Assembly: GCF_000478275.1 (NCBI RefSeq)
Contig: NZ_ASJB01000082.1
Location: forward strand, 1-64,000
Direction: 5' to 3'
Origin: Amycolatopsis orientalis DSM 40040 = KCTC 9412
GTDB taxonomy: Bacteria; Actinomycetota; Actinomycetes; Mycobacteriales; Pseudonocardiaceae
DNA: 64,000 nucleotides
The notes below the pieces were generated by a model. The model saw nothing but the letters and a program-made list of their open reading frames with translations, made no database searches and was not told the origin of the DNA. Below are positions 50,312 to 59,602 of the stretch, piece by piece (the stretch's first letter is position 1; the number at the start of each line of letters is the position of its first letter). Made by a program: the position numbers and the translations under genes.

Positions 50312-51745
50312 ATGGCGTCCAAAAGGGACCAACTGCAGGCATACCAGTTCCTGGTGCAGCGCGCGATCTCCGCGCTCGTCACCAGGGAGACCGATCCGGA
50401 GCAGCCGCCGTTCCGCCGTCCGTCCGGCGCCGCGTTCGCCAGTGTCGCGCTGGCGATCGTGGCGCTGGCGTGCGTCGGGGTGTACGGGATGATCGTGCCG
50501 GGCGGGAACAACGCGTGGCGCAAGGACTCCGCGGTGATCGTGGAAAAGGAGACCGGCACCAGATACGTCTACCTGGACGGCAGACTGCACCCCGTCGCGA
50601 ACTACGCGTCGGCGCTACTGTTGCTCGGCGACCACCGCACGACGGAACGGGTTTCGCGCGACTCGCTCACCGGAGTCCCGCGCGGGCCCCGGATCGGCAT
50701 CGCCGACGCGCCGGACGCCTTGCCCGGCACCGAGAAACTGCTCACCGGCTCGTGGTCGCTCTGCTCCGCACCCGCCAGCGACCTCGCGGGCAGCCGGATC
50801 GAGGAATCGGTCCTGCTGGCGGGCGCTTCGCCGTCCGGCGGTGCGGAGCTGGGGGATCAGGCGCTCCTCGTGGAATCGACGTCGACCGGCGACCGGTTCC
50901 TGGTGTGGCGCGGGCACCGGCACAAGATCAACGACTACGGCGCCGTCGGCACCGGCCTCGCGCTCACCGCCGAACCGTGGGCGAGGGTCGGCCGGGCGTG
51001 GCTCGACGTGCTGCCGGAAGGCACGCCGATCGGGCCGCTGCCGGTCGCGGCGGCCGGGGAGGTGTCCACCGCGGTGCCGGGCCGGAGCGACATCCGGAAC
51101 GGGATGCTGTTGATGGTGCAGACCTCCGGCGGCGGCGAACAGCACTACCTCGCCGAACGGGACGCCCTGCGGCCGATCACCGAACTGCAGTACGACGTCC
51201 AGCGCGCGAGCGCCCAGATGCTCGCCGCCTATCCCGGTGCCGAGCCGAAAACCGTGCCGCTGCCGCCTTCGCTGGCCACCATGTCCCGGCAACTGGACCC
51301 GGTCCAGGCCGAAGCGGGCGCGGCCCCCGCCGCCCGTCCCGGGATCGCGCGCCTGCGCGACCAGGACACCACCGTGTGCGCCACCTTCGGCGACGGCTCC
51401 GCGGCCCCTTCGCTGACCGTCGATCCCGCGCTGCCGCCCGCCGACCCGATGTCGACCACCGCGCGCCGGACCGCCACCGGCACGCCGCTCGCGGATCGCG
51501 TCCACGTGCCCCCGGGCAGCGCGATCGTCGTCGAGGCGATGCCTTCGCCTTCGGCACCCGCCGGGACGCTCACCGTGGTGACCGACATGGGGCGCCGCTA
51601 TCCGCTGGCTTCGCCGGACGTGCTGAAGATGCTCGGCTACCCGTCGGCGCGTCCCGTCCGGCTGCCCGCCGGTCTGGTGGCGCGGCTGCCCGAGGGCCCG
51701 AGCCTGGACCCCGCCGCCGCCCGTCGCCAGACCCTGGGCGGCTGA
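50312..51745 (+). CDS. eccB: Type VII secretion protein EccB
   Basis: A 477-residue core ESX component. It begins MASKRDQLQAYQFLVQRAIS, the conserved EccB N-terminus, followed by one membrane helix (about 42-62, FASVALAIVALACVGVYGMI) and a large outside domain with repeated strands (GTRYVYLDGRLHPVANYASA, LLLLG, then MLLMVQTSGGGEQHYLAERD). Two Cys (WSLCSAPAS, TVCATFGD) are placed as in the conserved disulfide. It starts four bases after eccD and ends before a strong palindrome. EccB links the inner-membrane channel to the cell wall. Confidence 0.92.
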   Translation: MASKRDQLQAYQFLVQRAISALVTRETDPEQPPFRRPSGAAFASVALAIVALACVGVYGMIVPGGNNAWRKDSAVIVEKETGTRYVYLDGRLHPVANYASALLLLGDHRTTERVSRDSLTGVPRGPRIGIADAPDALPGTEKLLTGSWSLCSAPASDLAGSRIEESVLLAGASPSGGAELGDQALLVESTSTGDRFLVWRGHRHKINDYGAVGTGLALTAEPWARVGRAWLDVLPEGTPIGPLPVAAAGEVSTAVPGRSDIRNGMLLMVQTSGGGEQHYLAERDALRPITELQYDVQRASAQMLAAYPGAEPKTVPLPPSLATMSRQLDPVQAEAGAAPAARPGIARLRDQDTTVCATFGDGSAAPSLTVDPALPPADPMSTTARRTATGTPLADRVHVPPGSAIVVEAMPSPSAPAGTLTVVTDMGRRYPLASPDVLKMLGYPSARPVRLPAGLVARLPEGPSLDPAAARRQTLGG

Positions 51746-51772
51746 AGGGAACTTTCCCCGCGTCTCACGCGG

Positions 51773-51817
51773 TGAAGGGCGCTTTCCCCGCATCTGATGC
51801 GGGGAAAGCGCCCTTCA
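51773..51817. terminator. Perfect 22-bp palindrome between convergent genes
   Basis: Arms 51773-51794 and 51796-51817 (tgaagggcgctttccccgca, then tc, and complement) around one base. It lies between the eccB stop (51745) and the stop of the convergent substrate gene (51829). GAAGGGCGCTTTCC family, same arm as at 27.1 and 38.6 kb. A partial extra copy precedes it (51743-51772). Confidence 0.8.
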
Positions 51818-51828
51818 GCTACTTCAGC

Positions 51829-52968
51829 TCAGCGACGCCCGTGCGGCAGCGTGAACCCGCCGTCCTGCGTGCCGTTGGCGGCCCGGCCGCGCAACTTCGC
51901 CGGAACCCCGTCGCTCTTGCCGGAGGAGGCCCGCCGGGCGGAGCCGTTCCGTCCCGTCGGCTGGTCCCGGGACGACGGGCGAAGCGTGCTCGCCGTGTTC
52001 TGCCCACCGGCGTGCGGCGGCGACATCGGCGACATCGGGCCGGTCGCCGCCTTCGTGCCGGATGTCGTCGCGGCCCCCGGCTGGATTTCGGAAGCCAGGC
52101 TGGGGGCCTTCTTCGTCCCGACCGGCTTGGCCGCCACCGGGAGCCCGGTCAGCCCGCCCGCCACGCCGATACCGCCGAGCAGTCCCGTCGGCACCGGCGG
52201 TGCCCCCGAACCTCCCGGCAGCCCGCCGAGGGCGGGGACCGCGCCCGCCGTCGGCAGCGGTGCGAGACCGGCCAGCGAGACACCGGAAGATCCGTCATAG
52301 CCGGGAATGTCCGGCAGTTCGACGTCCGGGAGGGTGCCGCCGCTCCCGCCGCCGACACCGGCCGATTCGGCCAGCCCCTGCACCTCCGAAAGCGCGTTCA
52401 TCCCCGCCTCGGCCGCCTTGATGAAGTCGGCGGGAGAGTTCCCCTCCGCGGCGGGCCGTGGCATCTCGGGCATCATGTGATCGGGCTGCTGGATCCCGGA
52501 CGCCGAAACGACCTTGAGCATCGACATGTCGAACTGCGCGCCGAGCGCGGTCATCCGCGCGCCCGACGCCTGCTGGATGAGCGGAGCTGCCCACGCGGTG
52601 AACGGATTGGACAACGCCGCCACGTACTTCCCGTGCAGCACCGCCACTTCCTGCATGGTCTCCTGGATCCCGCTCGCGAGCGTCGTCAGGGTTTCGGCGG
52701 GCTGGGCCAGATCGATGCGCTCACCCCAGAACCGGAGTTCGGCGAGCGAGCGCTGCGCCTTCTCTTCGTGGGCGCGGCCGGCGTCGTCCTTCCAGGTCGG
52801 CGACAGCTCGTTCACCCGCGTGTGCAATTCGGTCGTGGCGTTTTCGATCCAGGCGCGGGATTCGGTCCACATACGCGCCGCGTCGGTGAGGACGGCGATG
52901 TTGGCCTGTTCGGCGGTGATCATCGCCAGATGTGCCTCGATCGGCAGCAGATTGTAGGGAACAGCCAT
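51829..52968 (-). CDS. Candidate ESX substrate with helical N-terminus and Gly/Pro-rich tail
   Basis: A 379-residue protein. The N-terminal 170 residues are helical: AARMWTESRAWIENATTELH, then a turn with LSPTWKDDAGRAHEEKAQRS, where WKDDAG resembles the WxG turn. The second half (about 200-379) is Gly/Pro/Ser-rich and disordered, like the tails of mycobacterial PPE-type proteins. No signal peptide or membrane helix is present. It shares its first helix pair with the protein at 53406. It is the last gene of a five-gene run headed by eccC, with 10-base gaps. Probably a secreted substrate or its helper; the family is not one I can name. Confidence 0.72.
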   Translation of the reverse strand: MAVPYNLLPIEAHLAMITAEQANIAVLTDAARMWTESRAWIENATTELHTRVNELSPTWKDDAGRAHEEKAQRSLAELRFWGERIDLAQPAETLTTLASGIQETMQEVAVLHGKYVAALSNPFTAWAAPLIQQASGARMTALGAQFDMSMLKVVSASGIQQPDHMMPEMPRPAAEGNSPADFIKAAEAGMNALSEVQGLAESAGVGGGSGGTLPDVELPDIPGYDGSSGVSLAGLAPLPTAGAVPALGGLPGGSGAPPVPTGLLGGIGVAGGLTGLPVAAKPVGTKKAPSLASEIQPGAATTSGTKAATGPMSPMSPPHAGGQNTASTLRPSSRDQPTGRNGSARRASSGKSDGVPAKLRGRAANGTQDGGFTLPHGRR

Positions 52969-52978
52969 GATCAGCTCC

Positions 52979-53395
52979 TCAGACCAGGCTCTGCGGGGCG
53001 TCGCCCGCAGGCCGGTCGGCCGGTTCTTCGGTGGTGGACGGTTGCTGCTGCCCGGAACCGGCCGTCTTCTTCACCAGGTCGATGCCCTGCTTGAGCACCT
53101 TGGTGGCGGACGTGGCCAGTTCGAGGGCGCTGGTGACATCCGCCGCGCTGTAGGTGAGCGCGGCGGTTTTGACCTTCGTCGAGTCGGTGACCATCTCTTC
53201 GGTCATCTTCGTCATGAACGCGGCCATACTCGCGGTGGCGGCCTTGTCGAGCACCGACATCGCGATACCTTCGAAGAGACCGGCCAGATTCACCGGCGTC
53301 CCCAGCCGGGCGAGTGACGGCGGCATCTCCGGGGCGGTGAGCTTGCTCGAATAGGCGCTCATCGACTCGGTATCCGCGTTGATTTGATCGGGCAT
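52979..53395 (-). CDS. Small helical ESX-locus protein
   Basis: A 138-residue protein without signal peptide or Cys. The first half (SMSAYSSKLTAPEMPPSLAR, then VNLAGLFEGIAMSVLDKAAT) and the middle (ASMAAFMTKMTEEMVTDSTK, then DVTSALELATSATKVLKQGI) are strongly helical; the end is a polar, disordered tail. Size and make-up fit an ESX substrate or chaperone partner of the neighbouring larger proteins, but there is no clear WxG motif. It lies between the two large candidate substrates with 10-base gaps on both sides. Confidence 0.65.
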   Translation of the reverse strand: MPDQINADTESMSAYSSKLTAPEMPPSLARLGTPVNLAGLFEGIAMSVLDKAATASMAAFMTKMTEEMVTDSTKVKTAALTYSAADVTSALELATSATKVLKQGIDLVKKTAGSGQQQPSTTEEPADRPAGDAPQSLV

Positions 53396-53405
53396 CTACC
53401 CCTCC

Positions 53406-54773
53406 TCACTGTCCGGCGCGGTAGCGCGGACCACTGTCTTCCTGGTCGACCTGCCACAGCTCTTCGTCGAGCAGCTGCACCGTGTCGTTCTCCTGGTCCC
53501 AGCGCCGGGGCGCGGGAGCCGGTTCGGTGGCACGGTGGACGGGACGGCCGCGTCCGGACCGGCCCAGTAGCGAAACACCCGGCGTCGTACCGGGTTTGCG
53601 GTCACGGGATCGTCCGGTGGCGGCGTGTTCGGCGGCGCCGGGTTTGATCCCGCCGCCGGTCTTCGCTCCGCCGTGCTGTGGTTGCTGTTGTGCCGGCGGC
53701 ATCGTGCCCGGGCTGCCGGAGGCGCTCGCGCCGCTGGAACCCGTGGTGGACAACGAAGTCACGGGCGGGAAGGCGGTGCTGCCGATGCCTCCGGGTGAAG
53801 AAGGGCCGATCGGCGCGGCCGGAGAGCCCGGCCCACCACCCACACCGGCGGGACCACCGACGGGGCCCACTCCACCTCCGGCCAGACTCGGCAGGCCCGA
53901 AGCACCGTCGCCGATCCGCGCGAGCTGCTCCGCTGATGCCGGCGAGCGCGAGAGCGGGTCGCCCGGGCCGAGTGGATCGACCGGGTCGAGCGGCAACGGG
54001 CTCGGCGAGCTGGTTCCGCCGCCCAAGAGTTGTTGTGCCGACTGCATCGCCTGACTCAGCGCGTCCAAAGCACCAGGCGCGGCTTCAAGGGCGTCCTTGA
54101 GCGGATCCGTCGCCTCGGGCGCTTCTTCGGCCGGCGTGGGCTCTTGCGGTTGCGGATCGGTGGGCGACGGTGCGGCATTGGGAGAAGCCGAGGTGGGACC
54201 AGCGTTCGAGGCGGGACCGGGGTTCGTTGCCGGTCCCTGCTGACCCTGCCGGGACGTGGCGGCCCGCGGGCCCGACCAGTCCACACCGACGGCGCCCCTC
54301 ATGCCCAGCGCCGCGGCCTCGTAGAGCGGAGCGAGCTTGGTGATCTCCCCGGCGATCTTCCCCTCGATATCCTGCCGCTGCTTGCCTTTCTCCTCGTCGG
54401 ACAGTCCGTTGTAGTGGAGGACCAGCCGCTCCGCGGCGCGCTGGGCCCCCCACAACCCGCTGTCCAGTGCGCTGATGGTGTCGAACACGTTCGACGTGGT
54501 GACATGCTTGCCGACGGTGATCCTTGAGCTCGGGTCCGTCCAGGAACTCATGGTGGCGAGGTCCGTGTTCACCCTCTGGAGGAACCGCTGTCCGGCCGCG
54601 TCCGGCCAGCGGTCCTGCGTGACGAGCTGATTCGCCTGCTGGCGAAGGAGCTTCGCCTGCTCGCCGATCCAGGTTCGTGCCTCTCGCCACAGCCACGCGG
54701 TGCTCGCCAGTTTGGGGATGTGGCCCTGCACCTCTGCGTAGATCTGCTGGTACATCTCTTCGATGGAAGCCAT
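53406..54773 (-). CDS. Candidate ESX substrate, PPE-like layout
   Basis: A 455-residue protein. The N-terminal 165 residues are helical: KLASTAWLWREARTWIGEQA, then NQLVTQDRWPDAAGQRFLQR, in which WPDAAG takes the place of the WxG turn. The remaining 290 residues are Pro/Gly/Ser-rich and probably disordered, ending with an acidic segment (DEELWQVDQEDSG). There is no signal peptide. The first helices are similar to those of the protein at 51829, so the two are paralogues or partners. It starts nine bases after the preceding small gene. The layout recalls PPE proteins but lacks the PPE motif. Confidence 0.72.
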   Translation of the reverse strand: MASIEEMYQQIYAEVQGHIPKLASTAWLWREARTWIGEQAKLLRQQANQLVTQDRWPDAAGQRFLQRVNTDLATMSSWTDPSSRITVGKHVTTSNVFDTISALDSGLWGAQRAAERLVLHYNGLSDEEKGKQRQDIEGKIAGEITKLAPLYEAAALGMRGAVGVDWSGPRAATSRQGQQGPATNPGPASNAGPTSASPNAAPSPTDPQPQEPTPAEEAPEATDPLKDALEAAPGALDALSQAMQSAQQLLGGGTSSPSPLPLDPVDPLGPGDPLSRSPASAEQLARIGDGASGLPSLAGGGVGPVGGPAGVGGGPGSPAAPIGPSSPGGIGSTAFPPVTSLSTTGSSGASASGSPGTMPPAQQQPQHGGAKTGGGIKPGAAEHAATGRSRDRKPGTTPGVSLLGRSGRGRPVHRATEPAPAPRRWDQENDTVQLLDEELWQVDQEDSGPRYRAGQ

Positions 54774-54782
54774 GGGATCGCC

Positions 54783-55163
54783 TCAGCGCCGTCCGGCACG
54801 CGGGTCGAGCAGCCGGGGATCGATCGAGGGAAGGTCGTCCTTGGGCCGCGTGACGAAAGCGGTCAAGATCTCCTGCCTGCCCGCCTCGTCGGCGCGGAGA
54901 TAGTTCGTGGCCGTCTGCTGGACGAAGGAGGCGTAAGCCGCGAATCCCTGCTCGACCATCGTGATGAAGGTCTGGACCTTGGGAATGGTTTCGTTCTCGG
55001 CGTGCGTGAGATGCATGCAGAGGTCGTCCAGTCCACCCGCGCACGGTGTCGATTCTTCGATCCGGGCAATGGGGCTGACCGGGGTCGCCTCGATACTGGC
55101 CATGATCCGCGACGCGAATTCACGCATCGCGTCCGTGTCGCCGCTGATCCGGTCACCGCTCAT
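54783..55163 (-). CDS. Small helical ESX-locus protein (EspC/WXG-like size)
   Basis: A 126-residue protein. Helices dominate: DAMREFASRIMASIEATPVS, LDDLCMHLTHAENETIPKVQ, TFITMVEQGFAAYASFVQQT. There is no signal peptide. The ATG at 55163 is preferred over the ATG at 55169 because GGAGG then lies seven bases upstream. This start overlaps the end of eccC by 11 bp, so translation is coupled to eccC. It may be a small secreted protein or a chaperone for the two large substrates encoded next. I see no named family. Confidence 0.68.
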   Translation of the reverse strand: MSGDRISGDTDAMREFASRIMASIEATPVSPIARIEESTPCAGGLDDLCMHLTHAENETIPKVQTFITMVEQGFAAYASFVQQTATNYLRADEAGRQEILTAFVTRPKDDLPSIDPRLLDPRAGRR

Positions 55164-58100
55164 CGTCATTCCTCCGGTCGTTCTCGGTCATCGGGGGTAG
55201 CCAGGCGAGCTGCACGAGATCCTTTTGGCCGCGGCGGTCCACCAGCCAGCCGCGTCCCGGCGGCAGGACCTGCGCTCGCATTCCGCCCAGCAGCGGGCCT
55301 TCGTCACGGTCGCCGGACATCATCAGGCCGGGCGTGCCGACTTCCCTGAGCCTGCCGAGGAAAGGCTCGAACAGCCCGCGGCCCGCGCCACCGGTGCGGC
55401 GGGCCAGCACCACGTGCAGGCCGATGTCGGAACCCTGCGCGATCAGGGGCAGCAACACCATGAGCGGATGTTCCTTGTGCGTGGCGACCATGTCGTAGTC
55501 GTCGACGAGGATGAAGATCTCCGGCCCCTGCCACCAGTTCCGCTTCCGCAGTTGCTCGGGGGTGACGTCCTGGCCGGGAAGCCGTTTCCTCAGCGCCGCG
55601 GCGGTCTCCGCGAGCATCCGGCCGCTTCGCTCGTCGTCGGTGCCGTAGCCGAGAAGGTGTTCCTCGCCCACTTCACCGAGCAGGCTCCGGCGGTGGTCGA
55701 CCAGGATGACGCGGGCTTCGTCGGGCCGGTAGGCCTTCTGGATCCGCTTGGCGAGCACCCGGAGGAACGCGGTCTTCCCGCTCTGGGTGTCCGCCAGGAC
55801 GAAGAAGTGCGGGTCGGTGGCGAAGTCGAGCCGCATCGGCGAAAGATCGCGTTCGTGGATCCCGACCGCGAGTCCCGGCTCTTCGCCCTCCGCGCCGTCG
55901 GAGGCGGGAAGTTCGTCGTAGGAAAGGATTCCAGGCAGCAACCGGACCGAAGGCGCGGGCTCGCCGGGCCAAGCCGACTTCACCGCTTCGACGAGGGCAC
56001 CGATGCCGTCGGCGAGGTTGTCCGCCTCGGTGACGCCGTCGATCCGGGGCAGCGCGACCAGCATCTGATGCCCGCTCATGGCGATTCCGTGCCCTGGCGC
56101 GTCGGCGGGGACGCTCATCGCGGCGCGCCGGTCGATCACGGAGTCGATGGGGTCGCCGATCTTCAGTTCCAGCCTGCTGGCGAACAGATCCCGGACGTTC
56201 ATCCGCAGATCGAACGAACGCGAGCAGGCTGCCACGACGTGCACGCCGTAGGAGAGACCGCGCGCGGCGATGTCACCGACCGTCTCCTCGAGTTCGGCGA
56301 AGTCGTTGCGCAGGGTCTGCCAGCCGTCGATGACGAGGAAGACGTCACCGTGCCGTTCCGCCGGGAACCGGTTCTCGGCCCGCAGCCTGCGATAGGTGGC
56401 GATGCCGTCGATCTGGTGCTCGGCGAACATCCGTTCCCGCTGGGCCAGGATCGTCGCCACCTCGGCGACCGTCCGCCGGACGGCGCCGGTGTCGAGCCTG
56501 CCCGAAACACCGGCGACATGCGGCAGGCCGGCGATCGACGTGAGTGTCCCGCCACCGAAGTCGAGGCAGTAGAACTGGACTTCCCTGGGCGTGTGCGTGA
56601 GCGCGAGGCTGGTGATCAGCGTGCGCAGGACCGTGCTCTTCCCGGTCTGGGGCGCCCCCAGCACCAGGACGTGCCCCGCCGCGCCGGTCAGGTCCAGCAT
56701 CAGCGGGTCCCGTCGCTGTTCGAACGGCCGGTCCACGATCCCCAGCACCGGCCGCAGGGAAGCGTTCGCCCCGGCGGTGAGCCCGCGCACGGGATCCACG
56801 ACCAGCGACGGCAGCAGGGCGTCGAGCGTCGGCGACTCCGACAGCGGTGGCAACCACACCTGATGGGCCGGGGTGCCCTTCCCGGCCAGCCGGTCGACCA
56901 GGATGTCCAGCAAGGTCTCGCCGACGGCGTCGTCGTCCGGTTCGGTGGTCTCCTCCGGCTCGGCGTCGAACTCCTCGGCGACGTAGGCGGTGGTGTACTC
57001 CCGCAGCACCAGGCGTTCCCCCGGCGTGGCGGTCACCCCGCCGCCGACGGCACGCTGGTACACGCCGGACACGTAGGCGGAGCGGAACCGGTCCATCTGC
57101 TCGGTCCCGACCTTGAGGTAGCCGTGCCCGGGGGCACGCGGCAGCTTGAAGGCGTCGGTGACCCCGAGTACCGTCCGGCTCTCCATCTCGGAGAACGTGC
57201 GGAGCCCGATCCGGTAGGACAGATGGGTTTCCAGGCCGCGCAGCCTGCCTTCTTCCAGCCGCTGCGAGGCCAGCAGCAGATGCACGCCAAGGGAGCGCCC
57301 CAGCCGTCCTATCTGGACGAACATGTCGATGAAATCAGGCTTGGCGGACAGCAGTTCGGAGAACTCGTCGCAGATCACCAGCAGCGTCGGCACCTCGGGC
57401 AGCGGGGCTCCCGCCGTCCGTGCCTTCTCGTACTCGCGCATGGACGTGAAGTCGCCCGCCGCCCGCAGCAGCTCCTGACGGCGGATCAGTTCGCCGTTGA
57501 TCGCGTCGGTCATCCGGTCGACGAGATGCAGTTCGTCGGCGAGGTTGGTGATCACCGCGCTGGTGTGCGGCAAGGCGTCCAGCCGGGTGAAGGTGGCGCC
57601 GCCCTTGAAGTCGACCAGTGCGAAGTTCAGCGAACTCGGCGGATGTGTGACGGCCAGCGCGAGGACGAGGGTGCGCAACAGTTCCGATTTGCCGGAACCG
57701 GTGGCCCCGATCAGCAGACCGTGCGGTCCCATGCCGTCCTGTGCCGGTTCCTTGAGGTCGAGTTCGATCGGCGCGCCGTCGGCCTGGACGCCGAACTGCA
57801 CGCGGAGCCGGTCCCGATTCGGCCTCGGCTCCCAGGTGTCGGCCGGATCGAATTCGTACGGGTCACCCAGTTCCAGCAGTTCGGCGAGACCGAGTTCGGT
57901 GCTCATCGGTGCCTCGCCCCGCAAGCCCGCGGTCAGTCGCAACGGCGCCAGCTGCCTGGCGAGCCCTTCGGCGGCGACGGCTCCTAACCAGTCCGCCTTG
58001 CCCAGCGGTGCTTCGCCGTCGATCGTCTCGCTGAGCAGAGCGCCGGCTTCGTCGACGGCGAGGACGACGGTGGTCCGGTCCAGCGCCCTCGGTGGCATCG

Positions 58101-59139
58101 TGGTCAGGTCGACGACGGTCACCCCTTCGACGCCGCCCCCGGTCATGAGGTGGGAGGACCCGGCGACCGCGCCGCCGTCCAGCACGACCACCAGATGCGG
58201 TCCGGGCAACCGGACGTCCGATTCGGGATCGAACCGGGGCCGCTTGGCCAGTTCCTCCTCCAGCATCGACTCCAAGGCCGGGATACTCGGCGCCACCAGG
58301 CGAAGCGGGCCGAGGGCGTCCGAACGTGCGGGGTGCAGCGCGTGCGGCAGCCACTTGGTCCACTCCCAGACCGCACGGCGCTCCTCGTCGGTGCAGATCG
58401 CGATCCGCAGGTCGTCGGGGGAATGCAGGGTGGCCAGCTGACTCAGCGTCGCGCGCAGCATGCCGAGGGCGGCGTTCCGGTCGCCACGGAGGTAAACCCG
58501 GCTGAAACCGTTGATCGCGATCGCGATCGGTAGTCCGTCCACAGTGGAATACACGGTGATGAAGCGGCGCAGCGCCAGCGCGGACAGCGGCTCGAGTTCT
58601 TCGAGCGGTTTGGTGTCGGGCGTGACCAAGGTGGTGCCCGGACTCTGCGCGCTCAGCCCGATGCGGGCGACCCCGAAGTCGGGGTCCTCCTTGCGGCGCT
58701 CCCACAGCCGGTAGCTGCCCGCCAGAGACCACAGCGAAGCCGGATCAGGGTGGAGGTACTCCATCGCCTCGCGCTGCTTGCGGATCGAACGCCGCAGGCG
58801 CAACCGATGCTGGGCGAGATGCCGCAGGTACTTCCGGCGGGCGTGGCCCATCTCCCGTTTGCTCGGGCCACCGCCCTGCAGGAACCCCATCACGACCATG
58901 CCGAGCATGCCGACGCCCATGATCCCGTAGATGGCGAACCGCATCGACCCCGCCATGCTGCCGGAGTACATCAGCAGCATCCCGGCCGTCATCGCCACCA
59001 TCGGCAGCACCGTCAGCACCTGGGCCCACTGCCGCGCGGGCGGGGGCGGGATCTCCGGCGGCGGCTGAAGGATCAGCTCACCGGACGGCATCTCGGGGCC
59101 CGGCCTGCGGATGGGGCGCTTCACCACGACTGTCGACAC
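55153..59139 (-). CDS. eccC: Type VII secretion ATPase EccC (single-chain)
   Basis: A 1328-residue FtsK/SpoIIIE-type ATPase that powers ESX secretion. Two membrane helices near the N-terminus (VLTVLPMVAMTAGMLLMYSG and FAIYGIMGVGMLGMVVMGFL) precede three ATPase domains with Walker A lysines 484 (GATGSGKSELLR), 834 (GAPQTGKSTVLR) and 1122 (ADTQSGKTAFLR). Walker B is complete in the first domain (LLVICDEFSELL) and altered in the second (VFLVIDGWQTL). Unlike ESX-1, where it is split in two, it is one chain. The GTG at 59139 is the likely start. Four small or repetitive genes follow it tightly. Confidence 0.95.
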   Translation of the reverse strand: MSTVVVKRPIRRPGPEMPSGELILQPPPEIPPPPARQWAQVLTVLPMVAMTAGMLLMYSGSMAGSMRFAIYGIMGVGMLGMVVMGFLQGGGPSKREMGHARRKYLRHLAQHRLRLRRSIRKQREAMEYLHPDPASLWSLAGSYRLWERRKEDPDFGVARIGLSAQSPGTTLVTPDTKPLEELEPLSALALRRFITVYSTVDGLPIAIAINGFSRVYLRGDRNAALGMLRATLSQLATLHSPDDLRIAICTDEERRAVWEWTKWLPHALHPARSDALGPLRLVAPSIPALESMLEEELAKRPRFDPESDVRLPGPHLVVVLDGGAVAGSSHLMTGGGVEGVTVVDLTTMPPRALDRTTVVLAVDEAGALLSETIDGEAPLGKADWLGAVAAEGLARQLAPLRLTAGLRGEAPMSTELGLAELLELGDPYEFDPADTWEPRPNRDRLRVQFGVQADGAPIELDLKEPAQDGMGPHGLLIGATGSGKSELLRTLVLALAVTHPPSSLNFALVDFKGGATFTRLDALPHTSAVITNLADELHLVDRMTDAINGELIRRQELLRAAGDFTSMREYEKARTAGAPLPEVPTLLVICDEFSELLSAKPDFIDMFVQIGRLGRSLGVHLLLASQRLEEGRLRGLETHLSYRIGLRTFSEMESRTVLGVTDAFKLPRAPGHGYLKVGTEQMDRFRSAYVSGVYQRAVGGGVTATPGERLVLREYTTAYVAEEFDAEPEETTEPDDDAVGETLLDILVDRLAGKGTPAHQVWLPPLSESPTLDALLPSLVVDPVRGLTAGANASLRPVLGIVDRPFEQRRDPLMLDLTGAAGHVLVLGAPQTGKSTVLRTLITSLALTHTPREVQFYCLDFGGGTLTSIAGLPHVAGVSGRLDTGAVRRTVAEVATILAQRERMFAEHQIDGIATYRRLRAENRFPAERHGDVFLVIDGWQTLRNDFAELEETVGDIAARGLSYGVHVVAACSRSFDLRMNVRDLFASRLELKIGDPIDSVIDRRAAMSVPADAPGHGIAMSGHQMLVALPRIDGVTEADNLADGIGALVEAVKSAWPGEPAPSVRLLPGILSYDELPASDGAEGEEPGLAVGIHERDLSPMRLDFATDPHFFVLADTQSGKTAFLRVLAKRIQKAYRPDEARVILVDHRRSLLGEVGEEHLLGYGTDDERSGRMLAETAAALRKRLPGQDVTPEQLRKRNWWQGPEIFILVDDYDMVATHKEHPLMVLLPLIAQGSDIGLHVVLARRTGGAGRGLFEPFLGRLREVGTPGLMMSGDRDEGPLLGGMRAQVLPPGRGWLVDRRGQKDLVQLAWLPPMTENDRRNDDER

Positions 59140-59273
59140 GCCATCGATCGTCGGCCACCACGGCGATCCCGTGGCCGGGCTGGCAGGAAGCTGCCGACCA
59201 CCGGAAAGCGCCGTGCCCGCTCACTAACTTGGCGGAGGTAAGGGATCACCTATGTCGTGGAATGGAGGAAGAC

Positions 59274-59576
59274 ATGAGCTACGACCAGATCTACGGCGCG
59301 ACGCCGGAGATGGCTTCGTTCGGCCTGAAGACCAGGTCCATCGGCGAGGACATCAACGCCCAGGTGCAGTCGAGCCTCAGCAGCATCCAGGGGTTGAGCT
59401 CCGGCTGGAACGGTCAGGCGAACAAGGCGTTCGAGGGGGTCGAGATCAACAGGCAGGGAAGCTGGACCACGAACACCCAGAACATCGACACCATGGCCGA
59501 CGGGATCACGCAGGCGGCCGTCCGCTACTCCGACGTGGACGACCAGGGGACCACCGTCATTTCTCAGGTCATCTAG
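59274..59576 (+). CDS. WXG100-family protein (EsxB/EsxA-like)
   Basis: A 100-residue helical hairpin protein with the WxG turn in GLSSGWNGQANKAFEGVE. The two helices (SFGLKTRSIGEDINAQVQSS and NTQNIDTMADGITQAAVRYS) match the antiparallel WXG100 fold. GGAGG lies six bases before the ATG at 59274. It forms a tandem pair with the next gene (26-bp gap), the usual Esx heterodimer arrangement, and is divergent from eccC across 134 bp. It is a probable exported substrate of this locus. Confidence 0.93.
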   Translation: MSYDQIYGATPEMASFGLKTRSIGEDINAQVQSSLSSIQGLSSGWNGQANKAFEGVEINRQGSWTTNTQNIDTMADGITQAAVRYSDVDDQGTTVISQVI

Positions 59577-59602
59577 CCAGTACTGGTTGAAGGGGAAGAC
59601 AA

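Noticed and set aside
55225..57987. 920-codon plus-strand frame inside eccC
   Set aside because: Antisense shadow of eccC with no recognisable domain; eccC has three Walker motifs in the opposite frame.
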